The notes beneath the pieces were generated by a model. That model had not been told where the DNA came from, searched no databases, and saw only the letters and a list, made by a program, of their open reading frames with translations. Below are positions 31,722 to 39,713 of a DNA stretch of 39,713 nt, piece after piece. Position 1 is the stretch's first letter. Each line of letters starts with the position of its first letter. The translations under genes were made by a program, and so were the position numbers. The stretch is from Rikenellaceae bacterium (GTDB taxonomy: Bacteria; Bacteroidota; Bacteroidia; Bacteroidales; Rikenellaceae), in assembly GCA_015059785.1 (NCBI GenBank), contig SUZS01000024.1:1-39713 (forward strand). Direction: 5' to 3'.

Positions 31722-33446
31722 ATGAAGAAATTTATCACATTGACCGCAGTGTTGGCAGCAGCCCTCACACTGTCAAGTTGCGACTGCTTCAAGAAGATGG
31801 CAAAGGATCCAGCTGCTATCCAGGTAAGTTGCACTCCAGAGGTTTTGGTCCTCAACAATGGTAAGATTGCAGCAGACATCTCTGCATCAATTCCTGCTGA
31901 CTACTTCAACAAGAAGGCAGCTCTTAAGGTAACTCCTGTTCTCTTCTTCGAGGGCGGTGCAGTTGCAGGCGAGACTCTTCTTCTCCAGGGCGAGAAGGTA
32001 GCTTCTAACGGTATGGTTGTAAAGAGCGATGAGGCTCTGTCAATCAACCGCCATGTAGTATTTGACTATCAGCCAGCTATGGACGCTTGCGAGCTCAAGC
32101 TTTTGGTTGAGGTTAAGTGCAAGAGCGGTAAGTGCAAGGAGTTTACCCTTATCAACGCAAACAACGGTGCTGTCCTTACAAAGGAGCAGCTCGCTGTTCT
32201 TGCTGCTAACGACGAGGCTGCTTATGCTCTTAAGAGCGAGTGTGGCCGTCAGGTTGCAGTAGGTCTTAACACCCTTCAGAAGGACCTTGACTTTGCTGTA
32301 GCAATGGAGCCAGAGGCAAACAACTACCGCAATGTAACTACTACAGTTGTTACTGCTGACCTCGTTTACAAAATCAACTCATCTAAGCTTGCTAAGAAGG
32401 CAACTGAGACTGAGGAGGTTGCAGCTCTTAAGGCTGCTGTAGAGGGTTATCTTCAGAACGACCGCGCAGCACAGACTGTTTATGTAAACGGTTACGCATC
32501 TCCAGATGGTCCAGAGAAGTTCAACGACAAGCTCTCAAGCAAGCGTAGCCAGAGCGGTCTTAAGGCTGTTCAGGAGCTTCTTAAGGAGACTGGTCTTAAC
32601 ATCGACGCAGCTGCTTACGGTGAGGACTGGGACGGCTTCAAGGCTGCTGTTGCTGCTTCAAACATTCAGGATAAGGACCTCATTCTCCAGGTACTTAGCA
32701 TGTACTCTTCAGCTGCAGAGCGTGAGAAGGAGATTAAGAACCTTGCAAGCGTATTTAGCGCACTCAAGACTGAGGTTCTTCCACAGCTTCGTCGCGCACA
32801 GATTGTTAACTCTGTAGATGTAACTGGTAAGACTGACGCTGAGATGGCTGCTCTTGTTAATGGTGGTCGTGCTTCAGAGCTTTCACTTGAGGAGCTTCTC
32901 CACATCGCAGAGGCACAGCCAGCTGTTGCTGAGGCTGCTCTTAAGGCTGCTGCAAGCAAGTATGGCGACGCTCGCGCATACAACAACCTCGCTATCGTTC
33001 TTGCAAAGCAGGGCGACTATGCAGGCGCACTGAAGGCTCTTGACAGCGCAGCTAAGGCTGGTAGCAAGTCAGAGGAGCTTAACAACAACTACGCACTTGT
33101 ATACCTTGCAATGGGTGAGACTGACAAGGCTGCAGAGTACGCTAAGGGCGCAAATGCAGAGGTTAAGGCTCTTGCTTCAGCTGCACAGGGTGAGTACAAC
33201 GCTGCAGTAAACGGCCTTGAGGGTTACAACGCTGCTATCGCACAGGTTCAGCAGGGCAACCTCGCATCTGCAAAGGCTAGCCTTGAGGGTGACCAGAGCG
33301 CAAAGGCTGACTACCTCCGTGCTGTAATCGCTGCTAAGGAGGGTAATGTTTCTGCTGCAAAGGCTGCTCTCCAGAGCGCAGTTGCTAAGGACGCTTCTCT
33401 TGCAAAGAAGGCTGCTAAGGATGTAAACCTAGCTGCTCTTCGCTAA
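31722..33446 (+). CDS. OmpA-domain and TPR-repeat lipoprotein
   Basis: The 574-residue lipoprotein has a lipobox LSSC (Cys20). An N-terminal beta domain (about 30-200) is followed by an OmpA-like peptidoglycan-binding region (about 215-300, with VYVNGYASPDGPEKFNDKLSSKRSQ). Tetratricopeptide-like repeats come next (about 405-500, ARAYNNLAIVLAKQGDYAGALKALDSAAKAG) and an Ala/Lys-rich end. Such proteins tether the outer membrane to peptidoglycan and are abundant in Bacteroidales. Uniform codon use, a promoter in an A/T-rich stretch and a clean terminator suggest high expression as a single gene. Confidence 0.85.
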   Translation: MKKFITLTAVLAAALTLSSCDCFKKMAKDPAAIQVSCTPEVLVLNNGKIAADISASIPADYFNKKAALKVTPVLFFEGGAVAGETLLLQGEKVASNGMVVKSDEALSINRHVVFDYQPAMDACELKLLVEVKCKSGKCKEFTLINANNGAVLTKEQLAVLAANDEAAYALKSECGRQVAVGLNTLQKDLDFAVAMEPEANNYRNVTTTVVTADLVYKINSSKLAKKATETEEVAALKAAVEGYLQNDRAAQTVYVNGYASPDGPEKFNDKLSSKRSQSGLKAVQELLKETGLNIDAAAYGEDWDGFKAAVAASNIQDKDLILQVLSMYSSAAEREKEIKNLASVFSALKTEVLPQLRRAQIVNSVDVTGKTDAEMAALVNGGRASELSLEELLHIAEAQPAVAEAALKAAASKYGDARAYNNLAIVLAKQGDYAGALKALDSAAKAGSKSEELNNNYALVYLAMGETDKAAEYAKGANAEVKALASAAQGEYNAAVNGLEGYNAAIAQVQQGNLASAKASLEGDQSAKADYLRAVIAAKEGNVSAAKAALQSAVAKDASLAKKAAKDVNLAALR

Positions 33447-33469
33447 TAAGTATCTGAAAGCATAATATA

Positions 33470-33496
33470 GGGTGGCTGATTTAGCCACCCTTTTTT
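33470..33496 (+). terminator. Intrinsic terminator behind the OmpA/TPR gene
   Basis: GGGTGGCT/AGCCACCC forms a perfect 8-bp stem around GATTT, followed by six Ts. Confidence 0.9.
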
Positions 33497-33543
33497 GATA
33501 TATTTTCCTACCACTCCCCTCTATATAGTAAACAGCAAACACC

Positions 33544-34596
33544 ATGAAACAGAAATCCCCACGCAGCGTTACCAGCGAATTTTTCTATCGTCTATCTATT
33601 GTCGCCGCTATCGCCACTATTGTTGGACTTATTTTTGGAGCGGTAGGTGTCAAGGTTGCACTCATCTTTTGTGCCGTAATCTTCGGTCTTGAAGCCGTGA
33701 GTGACATACTCTCCAAGCCCACAACTGAGACCATTGGACATGTTGTAATAATAGTGCTTTGCGTTGCAGGTACCTTTGTATCCTCCGCCTATAACAAAGC
33801 CAAGAAGGATTACGACTCTATATCCGAATATTCAACTATCGCTGATTGTGAAGCATATCTTAACAACCACACACACTTCTTTAGGGGCAGAGTGTTGGAT
33901 ATGTACCTTAACTGCGCTATTGAAAAGGGTATCTTTGAGCTTGACAAACTTGCAGATAACTATCCACAGAGCTCTCAGGGCGAGGATGCAGCACACAGAG
34001 CCAGCGTAATTGCCTACGAGCTCTACAAACAGGCCGAGGAGCAGGACTACACTGACTCGTGGGAAAACTACTATGAAAATGTACCAGAAAAGTACCACTC
34101 CGATGCTAAGGAGCGTGCCGAGAGGGCTGAATTGCGCGACTGGGGCACAGACGAGGCGGCATGGAAGACCGCACAAAAGAGAGACGAACTGAAATACTAT
34201 CAAAAGTACCTTGAGAAGTATCCTAAAGGGGCATATACAGCAAGAGCAAAGAAAGGTACTATTGACACTCGTGTCCGCGATATAATGGTCAAATCAAACG
34301 GCGGGCTGCCAAGCGCCACTAAGATAAGCAGTAACAATGGTTCTATTGCTTCTCAGCGTATTACTAACGATACTGGTTACCCCCTCACGGTACTCTATAG
34401 CGGTGCAAAACGCAGCTACGAGTTCACAATTGAGCCTAACCGAACTCTCTCCTTTAACATCCTTGCAGGCAACTACAATATTGCCGTTACAGTACCTAAT
34501 CCGCTTGTAATAGGATATTATAAGAATGAGAACTACTCTGGCGGAATGTACGACACATCATACTATATTGTCAAGAGTCGATTTAGATTACCATAA
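33544..34596 (+). CDS. Membrane protein of unknown function with TPR-like and beta C-terminal regions
   Basis: The 350-residue protein has two or three membrane helices (about 15-35, 37-51 and 60-80). A helical region of about 160 residues follows, with repeats suggestive of TPR-like folding (LDMYLNCAIEKGIFELDKLADNYPQ; YYQKYLEKYPKGAYTARAKKG). The C-terminal part (about 265-350) is beta-rich: ITNDTGYPLTVLYSG, YEFTIEPNRTLSFNILAGNYNIAV. There is no signal for export beyond the helices and no known catalytic motif. It appears monocistronic; no clear -7 motif is seen upstream. I do not recognise the family. Confidence 0.75.
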   Translation: MKQKSPRSVTSEFFYRLSIVAAIATIVGLIFGAVGVKVALIFCAVIFGLEAVSDILSKPTTETIGHVVIIVLCVAGTFVSSAYNKAKKDYDSISEYSTIADCEAYLNNHTHFFRGRVLDMYLNCAIEKGIFELDKLADNYPQSSQGEDAAHRASVIAYELYKQAEEQDYTDSWENYYENVPEKYHSDAKERAERAELRDWGTDEAAWKTAQKRDELKYYQKYLEKYPKGAYTARAKKGTIDTRVRDIMVKSNGGLPSATKISSNNGSIASQRITNDTGYPLTVLYSGAKRSYEFTIEPNRTLSFNILAGNYNIAVTVPNPLVIGYYKNENYSGGMYDTSYYIVKSRFRLP

Positions 34597-34634
34597 TAAT
34601 AGGTAATTGTTTATATAATTACTTTAGAGACCTA

Positions 34635-34665
34635 TTTACAATTCTCACATAATTTATTATCTTTG
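34635..34665 (+). promoter_or_regulatory. Promoter of the PanE-like gene
   Basis: TTTA (34635-34638), a 19-nt spacer and TATCTTTG (34658-34665) fit the Bacteroidota consensus except for the last base of the -33 box. The ATG lies 19 nt downstream. Confidence 0.65.
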
Positions 34666-34684
34666 CAAAAAAAGATAGTATATT

Positions 34685-35686
34685 ATGAGAGTAGCAATTT
34701 ACGGAGCAGGCTCATTAGGAACAATCCTTGGAGCCTATATAACTAAAGGTGGTGTAGATATTGAGCTGATAAATCGCAATAAGGCGCATATTGCCGCACT
34801 TCAAACCTCTGGAGCAAAGGTTACTGGCACGGTCGATTTCTGTCAGGCTGTCACCGCCTATACGCCCGACAAGATGAGCGGGCAGTACGACATTGTCTTC
34901 CTTATGACCAAGCAGCAGCATAACGCCGAGGTTGTCACAATGCTGAAGGATTTCCTTGCTGAGGATGGTGTTATTGTCACCTTCCAAAATGGTCTTCCAG
35001 AGCTTGGCATTGCCGATATTGTAGGAGCTGAGCGTGTTTTAGGGTGTACTGTTGCTTGGGGAGCTACGATGGTCAGCCCGGGCGTGTGCGAGCTTACAAG
35101 TTCGCCTGACGCACTCTCTTTCTCACTCGGAGCAATCTCTGACAAGCCGAACAAACACTTTGACACAGTCAAGAGCCTACTTGAGAAGATGGGCACGGTA
35201 GATGTTGAGCAGAACTTTATCGGCACCCGTTGGAGCAAACTGCTGATTAATGCCGCCTTCTCGGGTATGAGTGCAGTTCTTGGATGCACCTTTGGCGAGG
35301 CTGCGGACAACAGAGCCTCTCGCCGCATTGTGCAACTGCTTATCAAGGAGTGTATAGATGTCTGCGCTGCGGGTGGTATTCGCATAGAGCCAGTGCAGGG
35401 CAAGGATATCGTTAAACTGCTCAACTACACAAATGCTCTGAAGCGAGCCTTCTCCTTCTTTATCATCCCTATTGCCATCCGCAAGCACGCACGCCTCAAG
35501 GCAAGTATGCTTCAGGACCTTGAGAAGGGCAAACATTCGGAGGTAGATGCCATAAACGGAGCAGTCTCTGCTTTTGGTCGCACTGTGGGCTGTCCAACAC
35601 CTATGAACGACCGCGTAGTGGAGATTATCCACCGCATAGAGCGTGGCGAGCTCACTCCATCATTTGAGAATCTAAAACTCTTCTAA
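34685..35686 (+). CDS. 2-dehydropantoate 2-reductase family protein
   Basis: The 333-residue protein has an N-terminal Rossmann fold with GAGSLG (residues 7-12) and the PanE/ApbA layout: LMTKQQHN, TFQNGL, GCTVAWGATMVSPG, the central Lys in RWSKLLINAAFSG and S/SMLQDLEKGKHSEVDAING near the C-terminus. PanE reduces ketopantoate to pantoate with NADPH for coenzyme A synthesis. Homologues of this family also act on other 2-oxo acids, so panE is likely but not certain. It lies 2 nt before a GH123-like gene, suggesting co-transcription with a glycan-related protein. Confidence 0.8.
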   Translation: MRVAIYGAGSLGTILGAYITKGGVDIELINRNKAHIAALQTSGAKVTGTVDFCQAVTAYTPDKMSGQYDIVFLMTKQQHNAEVVTMLKDFLAEDGVIVTFQNGLPELGIADIVGAERVLGCTVAWGATMVSPGVCELTSSPDALSFSLGAISDKPNKHFDTVKSLLEKMGTVDVEQNFIGTRWSKLLINAAFSGMSAVLGCTFGEAADNRASRRIVQLLIKECIDVCAAGGIRIEPVQGKDIVKLLNYTNALKRAFSFFIIPIAIRKHARLKASMLQDLEKGKHSEVDAINGAVSAFGRTVGCPTPMNDRVVEIIHRIERGELTPSFENLKLF

Positions 35687-35688
35687 CC

Positions 35689-37458
35689 ATGAATATAAAA
35701 CCTATCTTTGTCGCGCTATCAGTAGCACTTTTTGGTGCGTGTAATACCCCTACAGTAGAGACCTTTACCGAGGCGGCTGACCCCGTAGCCCTTACTACAG
35801 AGCCGGCTGAGGCTTGGAACAGCGTTAAGAGCGGAGTTAATGCCGCATGGGCAAGTTGCGACTTTGTATACTCGCGCAGCATAGTGCCTACAGTCGATGA
35901 CAAAACAATATCTGTCACTGGCTGGCAGGGCGAGAGAGTCAATGCACAACTACTTATATGGAGCAGTAGCGAGCTGAAGGCTGTAGAGTGCAACATCTCG
36001 GACTTTAGCTCAAAATCAGAGAAGCTCTCTTCAGAGATTGCCACACCGCACTTTGTGCGCTACACCCTTGGCGACAAAACAGACAAGAGCTGCTTGTGCG
36101 GACGAGCAAATGGACACCCAGCCATTCTGCAGGCCGATATGCTTGACAACCTCCAGCACTACAACATCCCTGCCTGCACCGTGCGCCCTGTATGGGTAAG
36201 CATCGCTATTCCAAAGGATGCAACCGCGGGAGTCTACGATGCCACTCTAAAGATTTCCCATAGTGGCTTTGGCTCTACAACTCTCGCCCTGCAACTTGAG
36301 GTTATCGGCACCAAGATACCAGAGCCTAAAGATTGGTCGTTCCACCTTGACCTCTGGCAGCACCCATCTTCTGTCGCTCGTATGGAGGGGGTTGAGATGT
36401 GGAGTGAGGAGCACTTCGCTGCTATGCGACCAGTTATGCAGATGCTTGCCGATGCTGGTCAGAAGGTTATCACAGCAACGCTCAACCGCGACCCATGGCG
36501 CTATCAGTGCTTTGACGACTATGAGCCGATGATATACTGGACCCTTAACGACAACGATGTTTGGAGCTACGACTACACTATCTTTGACCGCTGGGTAGAG
36601 TTTATGATGAGCCTGGGCATAGACAAGCAGATAAACTGCTACTCAATGCTTCCTTGGGGCGACTGCATCCTTGACTACCACGATATGCGCACGGGTAAGG
36701 TCCACCGCAACCGCACCGTCTCGGCAACACCAAAGAGCGAGAATTTTGAGGCTATGTGGGGTCCATTCCTCACTGACTTTGCTGCTCACCTGCGCGAAAA
36801 GGGTTGGCTCGGCATTACAAACATCGCCATTGACGAGCGCGCGCCAGAGGATATGGACGCAGCTGCAAAACTTATTGCTAAGTACGCCCCAGAGCTTGGA
36901 TTCGCCATTGCCGACAACCACAACTCATACAAGCGTTACGCCAATATGCGCGATGTATGCGTGGGTCAAAAGCAGGCGGCTATGAGCTTTGAGGAGATTG
37001 CTACTCGCCGAGCAAAGGGATTTGTTTCGACATACTATGTCTGCTGCTCTACCCTATTCCCAAATACATTTACCAACTCACAACCATTTGAAAGTGAACT
37101 ACTTGGCGCATATGCTATTGCCTACGACTATGACGGTATGCTCCGCTGGTCGTATAACTCTTGGCCAGCTAACCCACAGTACGACTCACGCTTCCGCTAC
37201 TGGGCTTCGGGCGATACTTTCCTTGTCTACCCCGCTGCTCGCTCATCGGTGCGCTTTGAGAGGCTGATAGATGGTATTGAGCTCTATGAGAAGGTTCGCG
37301 CTCTTCGCAAAAAGTGCAATCCAGAGGCCCTTGAGACCCTTGAGGCGCAACTTGGCGAACTGCGCAACCAGAACATCAACGACAGTAGTTACGACTGGGC
37401 AGGATTTCTCGCAAATCTTAATGCCGAAGTGAACAGAGTAGCAAAAGAGACTCTTTAG
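35689..37458 (+). CDS. DUF4091/GH123-like lipoprotein
   Basis: The 589-residue lipoprotein has lipobox FGAC (Cys18). An N-terminal beta-sandwich (about 60-205) leads into a barrel domain from FHLDLWQHP onward. The adjacent acid pair in IAIDERAPEDM (Asp382-Glu383) is placed like the catalytic Asp-Glu of GH123 beta-N-acetylgalactosaminidases, which use substrate-assisted catalysis through the N-acetyl group. YNSWPANP and FLVYP near the C-terminus are typical of DUF4091. It is probably an exported glycosidase acting on GalNAc-type glycans. It begins 2 nt after the PanE-like gene. Confidence 0.8.
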   Translation: MNIKPIFVALSVALFGACNTPTVETFTEAADPVALTTEPAEAWNSVKSGVNAAWASCDFVYSRSIVPTVDDKTISVTGWQGERVNAQLLIWSSSELKAVECNISDFSSKSEKLSSEIATPHFVRYTLGDKTDKSCLCGRANGHPAILQADMLDNLQHYNIPACTVRPVWVSIAIPKDATAGVYDATLKISHSGFGSTTLALQLEVIGTKIPEPKDWSFHLDLWQHPSSVARMEGVEMWSEEHFAAMRPVMQMLADAGQKVITATLNRDPWRYQCFDDYEPMIYWTLNDNDVWSYDYTIFDRWVEFMMSLGIDKQINCYSMLPWGDCILDYHDMRTGKVHRNRTVSATPKSENFEAMWGPFLTDFAAHLREKGWLGITNIAIDERAPEDMDAAAKLIAKYAPELGFAIADNHNSYKRYANMRDVCVGQKQAAMSFEEIATRRAKGFVSTYYVCCSTLFPNTFTNSQPFESELLGAYAIAYDYDGMLRWSYNSWPANPQYDSRFRYWASGDTFLVYPAARSSVRFERLIDGIELYEKVRALRKKCNPEALETLEAQLGELRNQNINDSSYDWAGFLANLNAEVNRVAKETL

Positions 37459-37467
37459 AGTCTACAG

Positions 37468-37498
37468 TTTGCAATTCAAACAGTTTTTAGTAACTTTG
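37468..37498 (+). promoter_or_regulatory. Promoter of the FAD oxidoreductase gene
   Basis: TTTG (37468-37471), a 19-nt spacer and TAACTTTG (37491-37498) match the consensus. The oxidoreductase gene can therefore be expressed separately from the GH123-like gene that ends 9 nt before the promoter. Confidence 0.8.
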
Positions 37499-37527
37499 CA
37501 CTATAAAATACCTAAAAACCAAATAAT

Positions 37528-39381
37528 ATGAAGTCTATTATGCGAATTTTTGCGGCACTACTTGTTCTACTTATGCCGCTCACAGCCTCAGCTCAGATGC
37601 GAACAGAGGCTAACACCCCTGATGTAAAGAAGCAGGTTGAGCTCACTGCCGATGTAGTTGTCTGCGGTGGTGGTCTTGCAGGTGTCTGCGCAGCAGTGTC
37701 GGCTGCTCGCCACGGCGCAACCGTCGTTCTTGTTCAGGACCGCCCAGTACTTGGTGGTAACGCCTCAAGTGAGATGCGTATGGGTATTGTCGGCACAAAG
37801 ATTGACGATACTCAGGAGACCGGTATCCTTGAGGAGATGCAGCTACGCAACTTCTACTACAACCCTCTCCAGCGTTACACTATGTGGGATGACGCTATCT
37901 ACTCAACCGTTGTTTCAGAGCCAAACATCACCCTGCTACTCAACACATCTGTAAATGATGTTGTTATGAACGGTGAGCGCATTGCTGCTGTAAAGGCTTG
38001 GAACATAAACGCTTACACAGAGTACAAGATTAACGGAACAATCTTTGCCGACTGTACTGGTGACGGTATTCTCCGACTCTCTGGAGCAAAGTATCGCCAC
38101 GGTCGTGAGAACCCTGCCGAGTTCAACGAGAACTGCCAGGCTGAGGGCGACGATACAAAGACTATGGGTAACTCAATCCTTATCCAGCTTCGCAAGACCG
38201 ATGTAGATGTTCCTTTCAAGGCTCCAGAGTGGGCGTACCACTTTACAGATGCAGACTTTGACTACACCGTGCCAGAATCTACAATCCCTGGTATGAAGTT
38301 CAACTACAAGCGCATCTACCACCCACACGACAACAACTTCTGGTGGTGCGAGTTCGGTGGTAACTTTGACACTATTGCCGATGCAAACGATATTCAGTAT
38401 GAGCTCAAGCGCATCGTTTATGGAATTTGGGAGTATATGAAGAACCACCCAGATGGTCGTGGTAAGGGCTATGAGCTTGACTGGATTGGCTCTCTGCCAG
38501 GTAAGCGCGAGAGTACCCGCTTCGTAGGTCCACACATCCTCACACAGCACGATGTACTCTCTGGCGGTCACTTCCCAGATGTTGTCGCTTATGGCGGCTG
38601 GACTCTTGACGACCACCACCCAGATGCTTTCCACAAGAAGGGCGCAATCTCTGTTGAGTATACCGTACCTCAGGGCTTCGGCATCCCATTTGGCTGTCTC
38701 TACTCTGTAAATGTTCCAAACCTTATGTTCGCAGGTCGTGATATCTCAGCTACACATATGGGTCTCTCTGCTACCCGCGTAATGGCTACTTGCGCACTGC
38801 TCGGTCAGGCAGCAGGTACTGGCGCAGCTGTGGCTATTGAGAAGGGTATTGACCCAGCACAGGTGCACAAAGAGCATATCGCTCAGGTGCAGGCTATGCT
38901 TGAGGATGACGATGTTATGCTCCCTTACCGCTGGCGTACAATCTCTGAGCTTACTGCAAAGGCAAAGGTTAGCGAGGATATTGAGATTCTGCGTAACGGT
39001 ATCGACCGCAACTGGCAGGGTCAGGATAATGGCGTATGGGTAGCTCCAAATGAGAATACTATTACCTACACCTGGAAAAAGCCTGTTACCGTGAGCGCTG
39101 CGCGTATGATTTTTGACTCTGAGCTTAAGGTGCGTAGCAAGCGTATGCGTAAGCTTGAGGCTACAACAGAGCGCGTAGAGATTCCAAAGGTTATGGCTAA
39201 GGGCTTCAAGATTGAGGCACTGGTAGATAAGGAGTGGAAGACCCTCTACTCTGACGACGATAACTACCTGCGCCTGCGTAAGGTTACCTTCGAGCCAGTG
39301 GAGACAAAACAGCTCCGCCTCGTAGTTACCGAGACCTGGGGCGCCGAGAAGGCACATATCTTCGCCTTTGACGCACTGTAG
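37528..39381 (+). CDS. Secreted FAD-dependent oxidoreductase with C-terminal discoidin-like domain
   Basis: The 617-residue protein has a signal peptide (cleavage near ASAQ, residue 23). An FAD-binding fold shows VVVCGGGLAGVCAAVSAARHG (dinucleotide motif 47-52), the LGGNASSEMRMG segment and the second FAD motif in LMFAGRDISATHMGLSATRVMATCALLGQAAGTGAA. This fits the FAD_oxidored group (PF12831-like). The last 130 residues are beta-rich with a discoidin/F5-8C look. The product is presumably periplasmic. The GH123-like neighbour makes a carbohydrate substrate plausible, but the substrate is unknown. Confidence 0.85.
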   Translation: MKSIMRIFAALLVLLMPLTASAQMRTEANTPDVKKQVELTADVVVCGGGLAGVCAAVSAARHGATVVLVQDRPVLGGNASSEMRMGIVGTKIDDTQETGILEEMQLRNFYYNPLQRYTMWDDAIYSTVVSEPNITLLLNTSVNDVVMNGERIAAVKAWNINAYTEYKINGTIFADCTGDGILRLSGAKYRHGRENPAEFNENCQAEGDDTKTMGNSILIQLRKTDVDVPFKAPEWAYHFTDADFDYTVPESTIPGMKFNYKRIYHPHDNNFWWCEFGGNFDTIADANDIQYELKRIVYGIWEYMKNHPDGRGKGYELDWIGSLPGKRESTRFVGPHILTQHDVLSGGHFPDVVAYGGWTLDDHHPDAFHKKGAISVEYTVPQGFGIPFGCLYSVNVPNLMFAGRDISATHMGLSATRVMATCALLGQAAGTGAAVAIEKGIDPAQVHKEHIAQVQAMLEDDDVMLPYRWRTISELTAKAKVSEDIEILRNGIDRNWQGQDNGVWVAPNENTITYTWKKPVTVSAARMIFDSELKVRSKRMRKLEATTERVEIPKVMAKGFKIEALVDKEWKTLYSDDDNYLRLRKVTFEPVETKQLRLVVTETWGAEKAHIFAFDAL

Positions 39382-39385
39382 TTCA

Positions 39386-39474
39386 GCTACGCAGAACGCG
39401 AGTACCGAAGCTTTTTGAAAAAAGCTTCACCAAAAACTTTATGAAAAACTTCGTTTTTCTTCCGTACTGATGCG
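39386..39474. repeat. GCTACGCAG boundary and compound palindrome
   Basis: GCTACGCAGAAC (39386-39397) repeats the boundary motif of 20572-20583. It is followed by AGTAC (39401-39405) and GTACT (39464-39468) as outer stem, with GAAGCTTTTT/AAAAAGCTTC (39407-39428) and a small AAAAAC/GTTTTT hairpin inside. No coding potential is seen. It could serve as a 3' structure for the oxidoreductase transcript. Confidence 0.6.
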
Positions 39475-39586
39475 GATTTAGGATAGCCTTACGGCTATTA
39501 CGACAAAAAATAGAGCCATTCACTTTCAAGCAAGCTTGAGTGTGGCTCTATTTTTCTTCGTACTCTCTGCGAGAGTCTCCTAAATC
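39475..39586. repeat. Cloverleaf-like compound palindrome, copy 2
   Basis: An outer stem GATTTAGGA/TCCTAAATC (39475-39483, 39578-39586) encloses TAGCC/GGCTA (39484-39497), a long arm from TACGA (39499) to TCGTA (39562) containing AAAAATAGAGCCA/TGGCTCTATTTTT and tipped by TCAAGCaaGCTTGA, and ACTCTC/GAGAGT (39562-39576). The architecture and size match 20236-20341 although most stem sequences differ, so pairing has been conserved rather than sequence. Confidence 0.75.
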
Positions 39587-39658
39587 GGTAATGATGCCAA
39601 AAGCGGCGCTTGAGTAAAAATGTAATTGCCTATAAATTTGGAAATTACAGCGATATTT

Positions 39659-39700
39659 TAGAGATTAGTAGAAAACGGTTTCTACTAATCTCTATTTTTT
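39659..39700 (+). terminator. Strong intrinsic terminator near the window end
   Basis: A perfect 16-bp stem (39659-39674 with 39679-39694; core GAGATTAGTAGAAA/TTTCTACTAATCTC) with loop ACGG is followed by six Ts on the plus strand. The 70 nt before it hold a small hairpin (GTAATTgCC/GGaAATTAC) but no gene, so the terminator may serve the oxidoreductase transcript or a short RNA. Confidence 0.85.
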
Positions 39701-39713
39701 ATGGTAAAAAAGC

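Overview
The window comes from a member of the Bacteroidota, most likely order Bacteroidales. It carries a SusC/SusD pair and many lipoproteins with Bacteroidota-type lipoboxes. It also carries Mfa/fimbrillin-like and FISUMP-like domains, and at least six promoters of the Bacteroidota pattern TTTG-N18-20-TAnnTTTG. The genus cannot be fixed from the sequence alone.

Layout. 1-260: a structured non-coding stretch ending in a 20-nt tRNA 3'-end-like sequence and a strong terminator. 376-969: an L,D-transpeptidase-like protein. 1150-14376: one long plus-strand operon with its own promoter (1046-1077) and terminator (14379-14404). It encodes SusC, SusD, two lipoproteins combining an Mfa-like N-terminus with FISUMP-like domains, a previously unlisted 42-residue ORF between them, and three tandem exported metallo-beta-lactamase (MBL) fold proteins. 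This is the best candidate for an undescribed system: a TonB-dependent uptake locus whose only evident enzymes are exported MBL-fold hydrolases.

14377-21532: a 5.3-kb gene block flanked by repeat-rich DNA. The block holds asnA, galM and a family-2 glycosyltransferase on the minus strand, and two secreted esterases (CE7-like and CE1/PHB-depolymerase-like) on the plus strand. The flanks at 14451-14894 and 20434-20968 contain the same modules in mirrored order: GTAAC iterations, a shared '-CPF-stop' gene end, a GACCGACC palindrome, an AAGGAAATT array, a CTGCGTAGC boundary and GCCGAGAGCA hairpins. The region between 20219 and 21532 also holds a cloverleaf-like compound palindrome and the remnant of a gene whose C-terminus resembles the acidic tip of single-stranded DNA-binding protein.

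21533-31588: a tightly packed ten-gene plus-strand operon. In order it encodes a flippase-like protein, HolB, FolK, a small lipoprotein, an Ig-like (Big_5) lipoprotein, an outer-membrane barrel protein, RbfA, an FtsX/LolE-type permease, a DUF4296 lipoprotein and an amidohydrolase. Most junctions overlap or lie within 20 nt, mixing replication, folate, ribosome maturation and envelope functions. A 45-bp tandem duplication precedes folK.

31722-39381: an OmpA/TPR lipoprotein, an unknown membrane protein, a PanE-like reductase, a DUF4091/GH123-like lipoprotein and a secreted FAD-dependent oxidoreductase. The last 330 bp contain further compound palindromes, one with the same multi-stem architecture as that at 20236-20341, and a strong terminator.
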